DNA of 64,000 bases from Paenibacillus rhizovicinus (lineage in GTDB: Bacteria; Bacillota; Bacilli; Paenibacillales; Paenibacillaceae): contig NZ_CP048286.1 in the NCBI RefSeq assembly GCF_010365285.1, positions 5,816,001 to 5,880,000 on the forward strand. Direction: 5' to 3'. The notes below the pieces were generated by a model. That model was not told the origin of the DNA, did not search any database, and saw only the letters and a list, made by a program, of their open reading frames with translations. Shown piece after piece: positions 43,306 through 52,712 of this stretch (positions are counted from its first letter, which is position 1; every line of letters begins with the position of its first letter). A program made the translations under genes and the position numbers.

Positions 43306-44709
43306 ATGTCCATGAAAAAAACGCTTATGATTTCCGCATTGGCAGTCGCGCTTAGCACGTCTGCAATTGGTGTTGCTTCTGCTGCAACCCAACAGCAAAC
43401 ATCCGCTTCGGTTCCGTTTAACGTAATGGTGAACGATTCGAACATCCAGGTTCGTTCGGTCCAAGCAAATGGCACGACTCTGTTGTCGCTTCGCGATCTC
43501 GGATCCGCAACTGGCGCTCTGTTCGTTGTCAACGTGAAATCCGGCGTAACGGCTTACATTCAAGGTCATTCCATCGAATTGCATGCTGGTTCGACGGCTG
43601 CGCTGGTAGACGGCGAGCAAGTCGATCTGCAGCAAGCGGTCGAGAGTGTGAACGGCTCTTACTATATCGCGATCGACGATTTCCTGAACGCGTTCGGTCT
43701 TGATGGCGCTGTTGACGATGCAGGCCAAGTATGGATCGACGCGATCGAGAAAATCCACGCCGACAACATCAGCTGGATCAATTCTAGCCAATTGCTTGCT
43801 TCCTCGCTGACCGGCGAAGGCCGCACGGATTACATCGTAGACGCAGCATCCGGCAAATTCACGAAAGTACTGAGCTCCGACTCCGCGTCCGAACTGACGG
43901 TTTCGCCAGACGGCAAGAAAGCCGCTTACACGGATGAAGACGGCGTGGTTTACGTCATCGACCTGACGAGCAAAAACTTCAGCAGCCAAACGGTTTCCAC
44001 GGACATTTCCATCAAGCCTGAGCTTGTATGGTCGGCCGACAGCAGCGCGATTTACTTCCTGCAAACCGACAAAGGCACGGTTATCCAGAAGCTGACGATC
44101 GCTGACGGCAAACTGACGCAAGTCATGAACGATAAAGTCGACTACAAATCCAGCCTGAACGTTTCCGCAGACGGCACGAAATTCTTCTATGTCGTTTCGA
44201 AACCGGGCACGGTAACGGCAGATGCCAACAAGCCGGTTGACGTGGACGACGTGGCAATCGACAACACGGGTACGGAACCGCAAGTATACCTGTTCGACTC
44301 GTCCGTGAAAGATGCGGCTGCAGGAACGAAATTGACGTCGACGACGGACGACAAAGTATTCGTAGGCGCATTGGCAGACGGCAGCAAAGCTTACTACGTC
44401 AGCGTAGTAGACGGCCAGCCTTCGTCCCTTGTTGCAGTAGCGGCAGACAAAACCGTTACAAAGCTGATCGGAGACAAAGACGTCCTGCAAGCAACGCTTG
44501 CCGGCAACAAAATCTACGCCCTGACCGATGCAGGCGAGCAAACGGCACTGTACGAAGTGGATACGGTTTCCGGCGCTGTGAAGCTGATCGGGAATCTTGC
44601 CGGCAACGTCAGCGAAGTGGTAGCCGCTCCTGGCACGCCAGCGGCAGTCGTTATCGACGATGCGACATTCGTTATCCAAGGCAGCACGCTTGTAAAAGTA
44701 ACGAACTAA
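43306..44709 (+). CDS. secreted stalk-domain/beta-propeller protein of the pst operon
   Basis: A 467-residue exported protein. A type-I signal peptide ends near ASAAT (residue 26). Then comes a stalk/copper-amine-oxidase-N-like domain (LLSLRDLGSATGALF, YYIAIDDFLNAFG) and a TolB/WD-like propeller (LTVSPDGKKAAYTDEDG, LVWSADSSAIYFL, LNVSADGTKFFY). It has no lipobox. It is the first gene after a strong six-repeat Pho box and directly precedes pstS1, so it is expected to be made on phosphate starvation. A scaffold or sensor role at the cell surface is inference. AGAAGGGTGAT precedes ATG 43306; ATG 43312 is an alternative. Confidence 0.8.
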   Translation: MSMKKTLMISALAVALSTSAIGVASAATQQQTSASVPFNVMVNDSNIQVRSVQANGTTLLSLRDLGSATGALFVVNVKSGVTAYIQGHSIELHAGSTAALVDGEQVDLQQAVESVNGSYYIAIDDFLNAFGLDGAVDDAGQVWIDAIEKIHADNISWINSSQLLASSLTGEGRTDYIVDAASGKFTKVLSSDSASELTVSPDGKKAAYTDEDGVVYVIDLTSKNFSSQTVSTDISIKPELVWSADSSAIYFLQTDKGTVIQKLTIADGKLTQVMNDKVDYKSSLNVSADGTKFFYVVSKPGTVTADANKPVDVDDVAIDNTGTEPQVYLFDSSVKDAAAGTKLTSTTDDKVFVGALADGSKAYYVSVVDGQPSSLVAVAADKTVTKLIGDKDVLQATLAGNKIYALTDAGEQTALYEVDTVSGAVKLIGNLAGNVSEVVAAPGTPAAVVIDDATFVIQGSTLVKVTN

Positions 44710-44782
44710 TTCATACCGTCCACATGATCAAGCGTTTCCGAAAATCATACGTTTCGACAAACCGAGAGGAGATCAACAATCA

Positions 44783-45643
44783 ATGAAAAGCAAATGGGTT
44801 AGAAATGTAGGTCTTGCAGTAATGGCGATTTCCCTGTCGTTCGGCAGCGTATCCGCTGTCAGCGCATCCAGCAAACTTAGCGGCCGCATCGTGGTCAACG
44901 GCTCTTCGGCACTGCTTCCGCTGACGCTGCAAGCTGCCAATGAATTCAAGAAGCTGAACCCGAAAGTTAAAATTTCCGCATCCGCCGCAGGTTCCGTAAC
45001 AGGTCCTCAAGCCGTTCGCAAAGGCATTGCCGACATCGGCGCTTGCGACTGGGATGCTTCCACGGCAGTACCGGGCTTCAGCGCTTTCACGGGCCAAGTG
45101 GCCAACAAAGTGGCAGTTGAGCCTTTCGCGGCCGTTGCAAACAGCAGCTCCGGCGTAAGCGACCTGTCGACGAGCCAGCTGCAAGGCATTTTCTCCGGTA
45201 AAATCACGAACTGGAAAGACGTTGGCGGTAAAGACCAAGACATCGTCGTCGTAAACCGCGCATTCGGTTCCGGCACGCGCGTTAACTTCCAATTGAAGGC
45301 GCTTATGGGTACGGACTTCATGACGAAAGGCTCCAACTACAAAGAAGTAAAATCGAGCGGCGACATGAAAACGGCGATCGAAACTACGCCGGGCGCGATC
45401 GGTTATATCGACCTTGTCTACGTATCGGGCAGCAAAATGCAAGCCGTTAAAATCAACCATATCGCTCCAACGGCAGCAAACGTCATCAACGGTTCGTACA
45501 AAGTATGGTCGTACGGCTACTACATGACAAAAGGCAAACCGACGGGCGCCGTTAAAGCATTCATCGACTACATCCAAAGCACGAAGTTCCAAGAAGGTTC
45601 CCTGAAAAAGCTTAAATTCATCCCGCTGTCCGCGATGAAATAA
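44783..45643 (+). CDS. pstS: phosphate-binding protein PstS, non-lipoprotein form
   Basis: A 286-residue phosphate receptor with a cleavable signal peptide (SVSAVSAS) and no lipobox cysteine, unlike the second PstS of the window. The PstS core is clear: VNGSSALLPL, AGSVTGPQAVRKG, GKITNWKDVGG, FGSGTRVNF and GAIGYIDLVY. Without a lipid anchor it may be released, or held by the upstream propeller protein or the wall. GAGAGGAGA precedes ATG. It is the second gene of the first pst operon; a stem-loop separates it from pstC1. Confidence 0.88.
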   Translation: MKSKWVRNVGLAVMAISLSFGSVSAVSASSKLSGRIVVNGSSALLPLTLQAANEFKKLNPKVKISASAAGSVTGPQAVRKGIADIGACDWDASTAVPGFSAFTGQVANKVAVEPFAAVANSSSGVSDLSTSQLQGIFSGKITNWKDVGGKDQDIVVVNRAFGSGTRVNFQLKALMGTDFMTKGSNYKEVKSSGDMKTAIETTPGAIGYIDLVYVSGSKMQAVKINHIAPTAANVINGSYKVWSYGYYMTKGKPTGAVKAFIDYIQSTKFQEGSLKKLKFIPLSAMK

Positions 45644-45694
45644 TAAGGCTGCAAGACCCCGTCCTTTACATGTAAGTAATAAAGGAACAAGTGG

Positions 45695-45728
45695 AGCCAG
45701 CTTCTGCATCTAAAGCGAGAAGCTGGCT
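45695..45728 (+). terminator. stem-loop between pstS1 and pstC1
   Basis: AGCCAGCTTCT and AGAAGCTGGCT form an 11-bp stem with a 12-base loop. No T tract follows, so it more likely stabilises the pstS part of the message or partly attenuates transcription than ends it fully. The second pst operon has one at the same place. Confidence 0.6.
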
Positions 45729-45755
45729 TCGCTGTATGATACGAGAGGAGAAGAG

Positions 45756-46727
45756 ATGGTTATGAGTATGATGGAAGTGCCGTCTTCCGGCACCGTTTAC
45801 TCAGGCGAAGAGCTTGGTCGGAGCCTGGAAGGATCGTCCGGCAAGGTATTCAGCCGCAAGGCGCGGCTCTCGTTCTACAACCGCACGTTCAAGATCGTAT
45901 GTATCGCAAGCGCGGTGTTCGTTTGTTTGATTCTCTTTTCGATTTTGTTCATGATGGGCCGGACCGGCATATTGACGTTTGAAACCGTATCTTTCAAGAC
46001 CTTTTTCTTCTCGACGGATTGGGTACCCGAGAACGATCAGTTTGGCGCGTTTATCTTTATTTTCGGCACGCTGGCTTTGACGCTGCTGACCATGATTATC
46101 TCCGTTCCATTATCTGTGATCATTGCAATATTCCTATCGGAAATGACGCCCTCTTGGCTGAAAAACGCGCTGCGTCCCATTCTTGATCTGCTCGTCGGCA
46201 TTCCTTCGGTTGTTTACGGTTTCCTGGGAATGACGGTGCTGATTCCGATGCTGCGGTCAGTTACGGGAACCAACATGGGCGATGGCATATTAGCTGCTGC
46301 AATCGTGCTGACGATCATGGTGCTGCCGACGATCAGCCGGATTACGGACGATTCGATCGTCGCCGTACCGAAGAAATTCCGCGATGCTTCCTACGCGCTC
46401 GGATCTACCCGGTTCCAAACGATTGTCCGCGTCGTCATTCCTGCGGCGAAGAGCGGTATCATGTACGCCGTTATTCTGGGCATGGCCCGCGCGATCGGCG
46501 AAACGATGGCGGTAGTCATGGTCATCGGGAACACGCCGCAGCTCGCGAACGCGCTGTTCAAACCGACGTCGGTACTGACAAGTAACATCGTCATGCAAAT
46601 CTCGAATGTCGAATTCGATTCCACTTGGAACTATGCGCTGTATATGATGGGCTTCCTTCTGCTTATCATCTCGCTCATTATGATCGTTGCTGTTCGGTTG
46701 ATTCAAGGCAGAGGAGTGAAACAATGA
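45756..46727 (+). CDS. pstC: phosphate ABC transporter permease PstC (copy 1)
   Basis: A 323-residue membrane permease with six predicted helices (first at about 48-70) and the permease EAA-type loop RDASYALGSTRFQTIVRVVIPAA, shown here as DASYALGSTR. VGIPSVVYGF and RAIGETMAVVMVIGN are PstC hallmarks. It pairs with PstA1, overlapping it by ATGA. GAGAGGAG precedes ATG 45756. It carries phosphate through the membrane with energy from PstB. Confidence 0.93.
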   Translation: MVMSMMEVPSSGTVYSGEELGRSLEGSSGKVFSRKARLSFYNRTFKIVCIASAVFVCLILFSILFMMGRTGILTFETVSFKTFFFSTDWVPENDQFGAFIFIFGTLALTLLTMIISVPLSVIIAIFLSEMTPSWLKNALRPILDLLVGIPSVVYGFLGMTVLIPMLRSVTGTNMGDGILAAAIVLTIMVLPTISRITDDSIVAVPKKFRDASYALGSTRFQTIVRVVIPAAKSGIMYAVILGMARAIGETMAVVMVIGNTPQLANALFKPTSVLTSNIVMQISNVEFDSTWNYALYMMGFLLLIISLIMIVAVRLIQGRGVKQ

Positions 46728-47623
46728 GCGAAGTCAAAACTTCGGCAAGCAATCATCCTTTTGCCGCACGCAAAAGCATCAATCAGTTCAATAATAAAAT
46801 GTTTACGGGCGTCGTATGGCTCGTCGGCATTTGCACCATTATTTTCATCATCTCGCTGCTGTTTCTCATTCTTCAGAAGGGAATGCCGGAATTAAGCTGG
46901 AGCTTCCTCTACGGCGAACCTAGCGAGATCGAAGAAGGCGGAGGAATCGGCCCGCTGCTGTTCAACTCGTTCTACGTACTCATCATGTCGCTTATCATTT
47001 CCATCCCGCTTGGCATGGCGGCAGGGATTTACTTGGCCGAGTTCGCGCCTGCGAATAAATTCATCGCGTTCATTCGGATTTGCGTCGAAGGATTGGCTTC
47101 CGTACCCTCCATTATTTTCGGCTTATTCGGGATCGTCCTATTCGTGCAATCGCTCGACTTGGGGCTGACGATTCTGGGAGCGGCGGTAAGCTTGGCATTC
47201 CTGAATCTCCCCGTGCTCACCCGCGTGACCGAGGAAGCGATGCGCGCCGTTCCGCAGGAAATGAAACATGCTTCCTTCGCGCTCGGAAGCACGCATCTTC
47301 AAACCATCCGACGGGTGCTCGTCCCGGTCGCCCTGAACGGGATCGTAACCGGCATCTGCTTGGTCGCAGGCCGCGCTTTCGGCGAGAGTGCCGTCATTAT
47401 CCTGACTGGCGGGGTTACGTCATCCGGCGTGATGTGGGACTTCAATCCGCTCTCCCCGGGCGCTACGCTTGCCGTGCATCTCTGGTACGTACAGTCCGAA
47501 GCGATTGTGCCTGATGCGAAGTTAATCGCGGAGAAGTCCGCAGCCGTACTCGTCTTCATCGTCTTGGCCATCAATATCGTCTTCCGCGTGCCGCTTTGGA
47601 TCAATGCTCGCAAAATGCGCTAA
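46724..47623 (+). CDS. pstA: phosphate ABC transporter permease PstA (copy 1)
   Basis: A 299-residue permease with six hydrophobic segments, beginning with a soluble ~35-residue N terminus. Family signatures include FNSFYVLIMSLIISIPLG, GLASVPSIIFGLFG, KHASFALGSTHLQT and GRAFGESAVIILTGG. ATG at 46724 overlaps the pstC1 stop, so the longer frame from 46625 is not used. pstB does not follow directly: a CBS-transducer gene is inserted before it. Confidence 0.93.
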   Translation: MSEVKTSASNHPFAARKSINQFNNKMFTGVVWLVGICTIIFIISLLFLILQKGMPELSWSFLYGEPSEIEEGGGIGPLLFNSFYVLIMSLIISIPLGMAAGIYLAEFAPANKFIAFIRICVEGLASVPSIIFGLFGIVLFVQSLDLGLTILGAAVSLAFLNLPVLTRVTEEAMRAVPQEMKHASFALGSTHLQTIRRVLVPVALNGIVTGICLVAGRAFGESAVIILTGGVTSSGVMWDFNPLSPGATLAVHLWYVQSEAIVPDAKLIAEKSAAVLVFIVLAINIVFRVPLWINARKMR

Positions 47624-47678
47624 CTTCGATCCATTCGATAGAATAAACGAGTCGGAATCCGACTAAATACCCGAATTT

Positions 47679-47732
47679 TTAACACTCTCCTAACATTTTG
47701 CGACATGATTGATAATGCTCAAGTCCTATAGT
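47679..47732 (+). promoter_or_regulatory. Pho-box promoter 2 (CBS-transducer gene)
   Basis: TTAACA (47679) and CTAACA (47690) are 11 bp apart; weaker in-phase hexamers follow at 47701 and 47712. TATAGT (47727-47732) lies 15 bp after the last in-phase position, as in the other Pho promoters here. It is the weakest of the five. Confidence 0.55.
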
Positions 47733-47764
47733 GGAGCTATATAGCTTGTAAAGGAGTGCAGGGC

Positions 47765-48958
47765 ATGAGCGCAGCTGTGGTGGAATGGAAAGAAGTCGGT
47801 GCTGTTTCCGGTGAGGCGGCGAATCCGGTCAATCAGGCAAGTTCAGTCAATCAGGCAGGCATTGCACGCGGTTTGGACGACCAAGACTTGATAGCGGCAT
47901 TCATACGCGAAGCGCCGAGCGTCGCGGCAGCGAGAACTTGTTCGGAAGTGATTGCGCAGTTCGCGGCATCGCCGGATCATGAATGCGTAGTCGTATGCGA
48001 CGCGGACGACAAACCGCTGGGGCTCGTCATGAAGATTCGGCTCACGATCATCCAAACGCACCGGTTCGGGAGAGAGATCTATTACAGACGTTCCATAACG
48101 AAATTAATGGACGCGCACCCGCTGACCGTCGATCGCGGCGTGTCTCCGCAGGAGCTGCTCGATCGCGCACTTGGCCGCGAGGATCGCACGCTCTACGACT
48201 GCGTCATCGTAACGATGGATGAGCGTCTCATCGGCATTCTGACGATGTCGGATCTGCTTAAGATGTCCCGTCTGCTGCAGCAGCAAACGGTTCAGTCGCA
48301 AGTAACGATGATCCAAGGCGCGCAGGCGATGATTTCGGATATCGACCGTTCCGTTCACCAAACGTACGAGGCGTCGGTCAAAGGCGAGGTCATGTCCGCA
48401 ACGATGCTGGATCTGACGTTGAAGGGCAAGAACGAGCTGGATAAAGTGTCCGCCGCCATCCAAAGCGTATCGCAGCGTACGAACCTCCAGGAGCAGCAAA
48501 TCGGCCAGCTCCATGAACGGGCAGGCTCGATCGGGGCGGTGTCGAAGCTGATCCGCGAGCTTGCGGATCAATGCAATCTGCTCGCGGTGAACGCGACCAT
48601 CGAAGCGGCGCGCGCGGGCGAACATGGCAGAGGCTTTGCCGTCGTTGCCAATGAAGTCAGACAGCTGGCTACGCAGACGAAGTCGTCGGCGGACGATATC
48701 AACCGGCTGATCGGCTCCATTCTTGACGCGGTCAAGGAAACGGTCCATTTGGTCGGGCTCGGCCGTTCCGAAGCCGATGCAAGCCAGGCTTACGTCTCCG
48801 TGGCGGCCGACGTGTTTCAACAACTCTTCCACGCCGCTGCCGACAACAGCAGCAGCGCATCCAATATCGGAAAGCTTTCGCAGCAGGCGTACGAACAAGC
48901 GCAGCAAGTAACGCAGAGCATCCAGACGCTTGTGAACGATATGCAGGCCAAAAGCTAA
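47765..48958 (+). CDS. soluble CBS-pair/methyl-accepting-chemotaxis-type signalling protein
   Basis: A 397-residue cytoplasmic protein. A tandem CBS domain spans about residues 52-170 (PLGLVMK at 84-90, [12 protein letters not shown]), and residues ~190-397 are a chemotaxis transducer signalling domain with the hairpin tip [24 protein letters not shown], quoted here as [16 protein letters not shown]. It has no membrane segment or HAMP domain. Its CBS pair resembles that of the GGDEF protein at 56224-57810. GGAGTG precedes ATG 47765. It sits between pstA1 and pstB1 and has its own Pho box, so it may report phosphate or nucleotide status to CheA; that is inference. Confidence 0.88.
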   Translation: MSAAVVEWKEVGAVSGEAANPVNQASSVNQAGIARGLDDQDLIAAFIREAPSVAAARTCSEVIAQFAASPDHECVVVCDADDKPLGLVMKIRLTIIQTHRFGREIYYRRSITKLMDAHPLTVDRGVSPQELLDRALGREDRTLYDCVIVTMDERLIGILTMSDLLKMSRLLQQQTVQSQVTMIQGAQAMISDIDRSVHQTYEASVKGEVMSATMLDLTLKGKNELDKVSAAIQSVSQRTNLQEQQIGQLHERAGSIGAVSKLIRELADQCNLLAVNATIEAARAGEHGRGFAVVANEVRQLATQTKSSADDINRLIGSILDAVKETVHLVGLGRSEADASQAYVSVAADVFQQLFHAAADNSSSASNIGKLSQQAYEQAQQVTQSIQTLVNDMQAKS

Positions 48959-48971
48959 TTTTAATATTCCG

Positions 48972-49014
48972 TTTACAAAACAAACATATTCGACTGACAA
49001 TTCAAAGCTACTAT
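48972..49014 (+). promoter_or_regulatory. Pho-box promoter 3 (pstB1-phoU1)
   Basis: Hexamers TTTACA (48972), AACATA (48983) and CTGACA (48994) on an 11-bp period, with TACTAT (49009-49014) 15 bp after the last box start. It would let pstB1-phoU1 be made independently of the upstream genes. Confidence 0.6.
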
Positions 49015-49102
49015 AACCTTTGTAGGTCATAGAAACGGCTGCAGCCGTCATAGAACGGCACGGCGAGATGGACGTTCGTCCACTGATATGGAGGAGAACA
49101 GT

Positions 49103-49873
49103 ATGCAATCGATTGCTTCCCGGACTTTAATCGATATTCAACAATTGAACTTATATTATGGATCCTTTCACGCCTTGAAGAACGTTAAGATGGATATTCC
49201 GGAGAAAGCGATCACGGCTTTCATCGGTCCTTCCGGCTGCGGGAAGTCTACGCTGCTTCGGACCCTGAACCGCATGAACGACATGATTCCGAACACCCGG
49301 ATCGAAGGCAAGATCCTGATCGGCGGCGCGGACATCTATTCCAAGGAAGTCGACGTGGAAACATTGCGGAAGAAGGTCGGCATGGTGTTCCAACAGCCGA
49401 ACCCGTTCCCGAAATCCATCTATGACAACGTCGCTTACGGACCGCGCCTGCACGGCATACGCAGCAAACAGAAGCTCGATGAAATCGTCGAGACCAGTCT
49501 TCGCTCAGCCGTATTGTGGGACGAAGTGAAGGATTACTTGAAACGTTCCGCGCTCAGCCTCTCGGGCGGACAACAGCAGCGCCTGTGCATTGCGCGCGCG
49601 ATTGCGGTCAATCCCGACGTGCTGCTGATGGACGAAGCAACATCCGCGCTGGATCCGATTTCGACGCTTAAGATCGAAGAGCTCGCGCAAGAATTGAAGG
49701 ATAAATATACGATCGTCATGGTTACGCATAACATGCACCAAGCAGCGCGCGTATCCAACCAAACCGTCTTCTTCCTGAACGGGGAAGTCGTCGAATTCTC
49801 CGATACCGAGAAGCTATTCTCCAACCCGCGCGATCAGCGGACGGAAGATTATATTAGCGGACGTTTCGGCTAA
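49103..49873 (+). CDS. pstB: phosphate ABC transporter ATPase PstB (copy 1)
   Basis: A 256-residue ATPase: Walker [10 protein letters not shown], PstB-type [18 protein letters not shown], signature [14 protein letters not shown] and Walker [13 protein letters not shown] (DEA in place of the more usual DEP). It drives PstC1/PstA1 from the cytoplasmic face. ATG at 49103 follows GGAGGAGAA. It is followed 34 bp later by phoU1. The family's residues for ATP use are intact. Confidence 0.95.
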   Translation: MQSIASRTLIDIQQLNLYYGSFHALKNVKMDIPEKAITAFIGPSGCGKSTLLRTLNRMNDMIPNTRIEGKILIGGADIYSKEVDVETLRKKVGMVFQQPNPFPKSIYDNVAYGPRLHGIRSKQKLDEIVETSLRSAVLWDEVKDYLKRSALSLSGGQQQRLCIARAIAVNPDVLLMDEATSALDPISTLKIEELAQELKDKYTIVMVTHNMHQAARVSNQTVFFLNGEVVEFSDTEKLFSNPRDQRTEDYISGRFG

Positions 49874-49907
49874 CATTGAACATAACTAGGGAGGAAGAAC
49901 CGGTCAG

Positions 49908-50570
49908 ATGATGACGAAACGGAAAGAATTCGATCACGGCTTGGAAGAATTGAACGGACTGATCGTGGAGATGGGGCGCCATGTCGAGACGGCGATCGCC
50001 CAGGCGATGACAGCGCTCGAAACCATCGATGCGGACGAGGCAAGACGCATCGTCAAGGAAGATAAAGAGCTGAACAAGATCGAGGAGAAGATCTCGGAGC
50101 TCGGGGCGACGCTAATTGCGACGCAGCAGCCGGTGGCCAAGGATTTGCGCCGCATTCTTGTCGCGTTCAAGATCGCGAGCGATCTGGAGCGGATGGGCGA
50201 TCTAGCGGTCGACGTTGCTAAAGTCGTTATCCGCCTGGAAGGCCAAACGCTGATCAAGCCGCTCATTGATCTGCCTCGCATGTCGCAAATCGTACAGATG
50301 ATGACGTACGAATCCATCCAATCGTTCGTGCAGGAGAACGTCAATATGGCCTATAAAATGGCGAAGGACGACGATCTTGTCGACGCGCTGTATGCTCAGA
50401 TCACGCGCGAGCTGTTCTCGATCATGATGGAGAACCCGAAGACGATTTCTCAAGCGAACCTGCTCAGCTTCGTCGGCCGCTATATCGAACGTTTCGCCGA
50501 TCATGCCACCAATATTGGGGAATCCGTCGTTTATCTCGTGACGGGCGTCAGACCGGATTTAAACTCGTAA
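49908..50570 (+). CDS. phoU: phosphate transport regulator PhoU (copy 1)
   Basis: A 220-residue helical protein with two PhoU repeats; the metal-binding E/D-X3-D pattern is seen in DLERMGDLAVD and RYIERFADHATNIGE. PhoU restrains Pst uptake and PhoR signalling. It ends the first pst operon and faces the LysR gene through a shared terminator. Two adjacent ATG codons at 49908 and 49911 are possible starts. Confidence 0.94.
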   Translation: MMTKRKEFDHGLEELNGLIVEMGRHVETAIAQAMTALETIDADEARRIVKEDKELNKIEEKISELGATLIATQQPVAKDLRRILVAFKIASDLERMGDLAVDVAKVVIRLEGQTLIKPLIDLPRMSQIVQMMTYESIQSFVQENVNMAYKMAKDDDLVDALYAQITRELFSIMMENPKTISQANLLSFVGRYIERFADHATNIGESVVYLVTGVRPDLNS

Positions 50571-50592
50571 CGCTTTCCTGCCAACGATACCC

Positions 50593-50641
50593 AAAGAGCC
50601 GTTTATCGAAGCCAGAACATCGCTTCCATAAACGGCTCTTT
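50593..50641. terminator. bidirectional terminator phoU1/LysR
   Basis: AAAGAGCCGTTTAT and ATAAACGGCTCTTT are perfect 14-bp arms, with A-rich and T-rich flanks. The genes on both sides end here. Confidence 0.9.
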
Positions 50642-50642
50642 C

Positions 50643-51539
50643 TTATTCCTTCGAACCCGCGTCATTCCTGGTCAAGAGGGAAACGATACGCTGCATGAAG
50701 GCGGGGTTCCAGTAGTCGTTACGCCAAGCGGCCCCGAGTGTCAGCGATACCGCTTGTCCCGGCAATGGGATTAGAGTCAGCTGATCGTTCGCGCGCGCGG
50801 CGGCGGATGCGGGAAGAACGGCAAGCATGCCGCCATCCGCTGCGGCCGAGATCGCCAGGTCGACGCGGTCGGCGGACCATTCGCAGGGGAGCGTTACCTT
50901 CTCGTGAAGCTCCCAGCCTTGCAGCGCTTCCTGTACCGCAGCGTCCGCAAGCTCAACGAATGGAAAGCGCGCAAGCTTATAAGGAGGCGGAGGTGCTTGA
51001 CCCGCAAGCGGATGATTCTTGTTCATGAAGAGGAGAAGCCGCTCCTCGGACAAGGCCGCATATTGCAGCTGCGGATGCGTTCCGCGAGAACTGAAGCTCC
51101 CGCTGACGAACAGATCGATCGCTCCGCTTTGAAGCTGCTCAAGAAGTTCATCATGACGGCCGGTCAGCAATTGGATGCGAATCGGACTGGGCTCCTCTGC
51201 CTGCGCCCGCCAATCTAGGCCGAACAGCAAGGAAGAAGCGGCATCCGTGCAGCCGACGATGAATCCATGCTTGCCATGTTCGCGGTAGGCTTGGAATCTC
51301 GATTGCGCTTCTTTATAGAGACGGTCGATTTCGCCGGCATAGCGAAGCAGCATGCGTCCCTGATCCGTTAACAAGACTTTGCCCGTCTTGATTTCGAAGA
51401 GCGAACAGCCCCATTCTTCTTCGAGTTTCTTCATATGAAAGCTGACGGTCGGCTGTTTCACCCCGAGTTCATCGGCGACTGCAGTCACCTTCTTCAGTTC
51501 ATCGATCAGCACTAAGATTTGCAATCTTAATATACTCAT
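50643..51539 (-). CDS. LysR family transcriptional regulator
   Basis: A 298-residue regulator with an intact N-terminal helix-turn-helix (VTAVADELGVKQPTVSFHMKKLE, here VKQPTVSFH) and a substrate domain (FIVGCTDAAS, DLFVSGSFSS, PFVELADAAV). It lies between the two pst operons and is divergent from pstS2 across a 188-bp region holding Pho box 4. It may only be a passenger, but its place lets it influence or sense the second operon. Confidence 0.9.
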   Translation of the reverse strand: MSILRLQILVLIDELKKVTAVADELGVKQPTVSFHMKKLEEEWGCSLFEIKTGKVLLTDQGRMLLRYAGEIDRLYKEAQSRFQAYREHGKHGFIVGCTDAASSLLFGLDWRAQAEEPSPIRIQLLTGRHDELLEQLQSGAIDLFVSGSFSSRGTHPQLQYAALSEERLLLFMNKNHPLAGQAPPPPYKLARFPFVELADAAVQEALQGWELHEKVTLPCEWSADRVDLAISAAADGGMLAVLPASAAARANDQLTLIPLPGQAVSLTLGAAWRNDYWNPAFMQRIVSLLTRNDAGSKE

Positions 51540-51620
51540 GATTTGTTACGCTCCTAAACAGCCGATTTATATAATTAATTTATAATAGATCAATAATTTA
51601 TTCAAACTTTCTATACACTT

Positions 51621-51674
51621 TTAGCATTGCGTTAACACTTCGAAAATACCAAATTAATAACCGCCCCTTACAAT
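51621..51674 (+). promoter_or_regulatory. Pho-box promoter 4 (pstS2 operon)
   Basis: TTAGCA (51621), TTAACA (51632), AAAATA (51643) and TTAATA (51654) are on a strict 11-bp period. TACAAT (51669-51674) is the -10, again 15 bp after the last box start. The start point would be near 51681. Confidence 0.7.
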
Positions 51675-51727
51675 AAGTCTTGTAAAACAAATAACCGCGA
51701 AGACAGCGGAAGGAGAAAAGAAATCAA

Positions 51728-52672
51728 ATGAAAAAAGCATTATTCATTGTAGTAGCACTTATGTTGACGATCGGTCTCGCTGCGTGCGGCTCTAACAAAG
51801 AGAATAACGGCGGCAATGCAAATAGCGGTACGGCAAACACAGGCAATGCAAACGCAGGCGGCGAAGCATTGAGCGGATCCATCCTGGCAGCAGGCTCCAC
51901 GGCGCTTCAACCGCTGGTCGACCAAGTATCGAAGAAATTCATGGAAGACTCCAAATATAGCGGCATTACGGTTCAAGTACAAGGCGGCGGCAGCGGTACT
52001 GGCCTGACGCAAGTACAAGCAGGCCAAGCGGGCATCGGCAACTCCGATATCTTCGCTGAAGAGAAATTCACGGACGCTGACGCTGACAAAGCGAAAGAAC
52101 TGGTTGACCATCAAGTAGCAGTCGTGGCAATGGCTGCAGTCGTAAACAAAAGCGTAACCGTCGATAACCTGACGAAACAACAACTGGTTGATATCTTCAC
52201 GGGTAAAGTAACGAACTGGAAAGAAGTTGGCGGTGAAGACGAGAAAATCACGCTGATCAACCGTCCAAGCAGCTCCGGTACGCGTAAAACGTTCGAGAAA
52301 TTCGCGCTTGGCACGGCTTCCCAAGATATCGCGGGTTCGATCCAAGAAGATGCATCCGGCACAGTTAAGAAATACGTAACGGATACGCCTGGAGCAATTG
52401 GTTACCTGGCTCTGTCCTACCTCGACGATACGGTTAAAACAGTGAAATACGAAGGCGTTGAACCGAAAGAAGAAAACATCGTGTCCGGCGCGTATCCAGT
52501 ATGGGCTTACGAGCACATGTACACGAAAGGCGAGCCTGACGCAGTAACGAAAGCATTCCTCGACTACATGCTGAGCGACGATGTACAAAACAGCGACGTA
52601 ACGGAACTTGGTTACATCCCTGTAGGTAAAATGCAAGTAAAACGCGATGCAGCAGGCGCGATCACGAAATAA
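51728..52672 (+). CDS. pstS: phosphate-binding lipoprotein PstS (copy 2)
   Basis: A 314-residue receptor with a lipobox (GLAACGS, C20), an Asn/Gly-rich linker and a phosphate-binding domain (AAGSTALQPLVDQ, GGGSGTGLTQVQAG, GKVTNWKEVGGEDE, SSSGTRKTFEKF, GAIGYLAL). It is membrane-anchored, in contrast to the copy at 44783. GAAGGAGAAAAG precedes ATG. It is the first gene of the second pst operon under Pho box 4 and is separated from pstC2 by a stem-loop. Confidence 0.95.
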   Translation: MKKALFIVVALMLTIGLAACGSNKENNGGNANSGTANTGNANAGGEALSGSILAAGSTALQPLVDQVSKKFMEDSKYSGITVQVQGGGSGTGLTQVQAGQAGIGNSDIFAEEKFTDADADKAKELVDHQVAVVAMAAVVNKSVTVDNLTKQQLVDIFTGKVTNWKEVGGEDEKITLINRPSSSGTRKTFEKFALGTASQDIAGSIQEDASGTVKKYVTDTPGAIGYLALSYLDDTVKTVKYEGVEPKEENIVSGAYPVWAYEHMYTKGEPDAVTKAFLDYMLSDDVQNSDVTELGYIPVGKMQVKRDAAGAITK

Positions 52673-52712
52673 GTTTCATAACGAAGCAAGTAGGATTCAA
52701 TAGCGATCCAGT

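Noticed and set aside
43240-44679. 479-residue minus-strand ORF opposite the stalk/propeller gene
   Set aside because: It is the shadow of a real gene: plus-strand codon use, signal peptide and Pho promoter support the plus strand; the minus frame has no domain.
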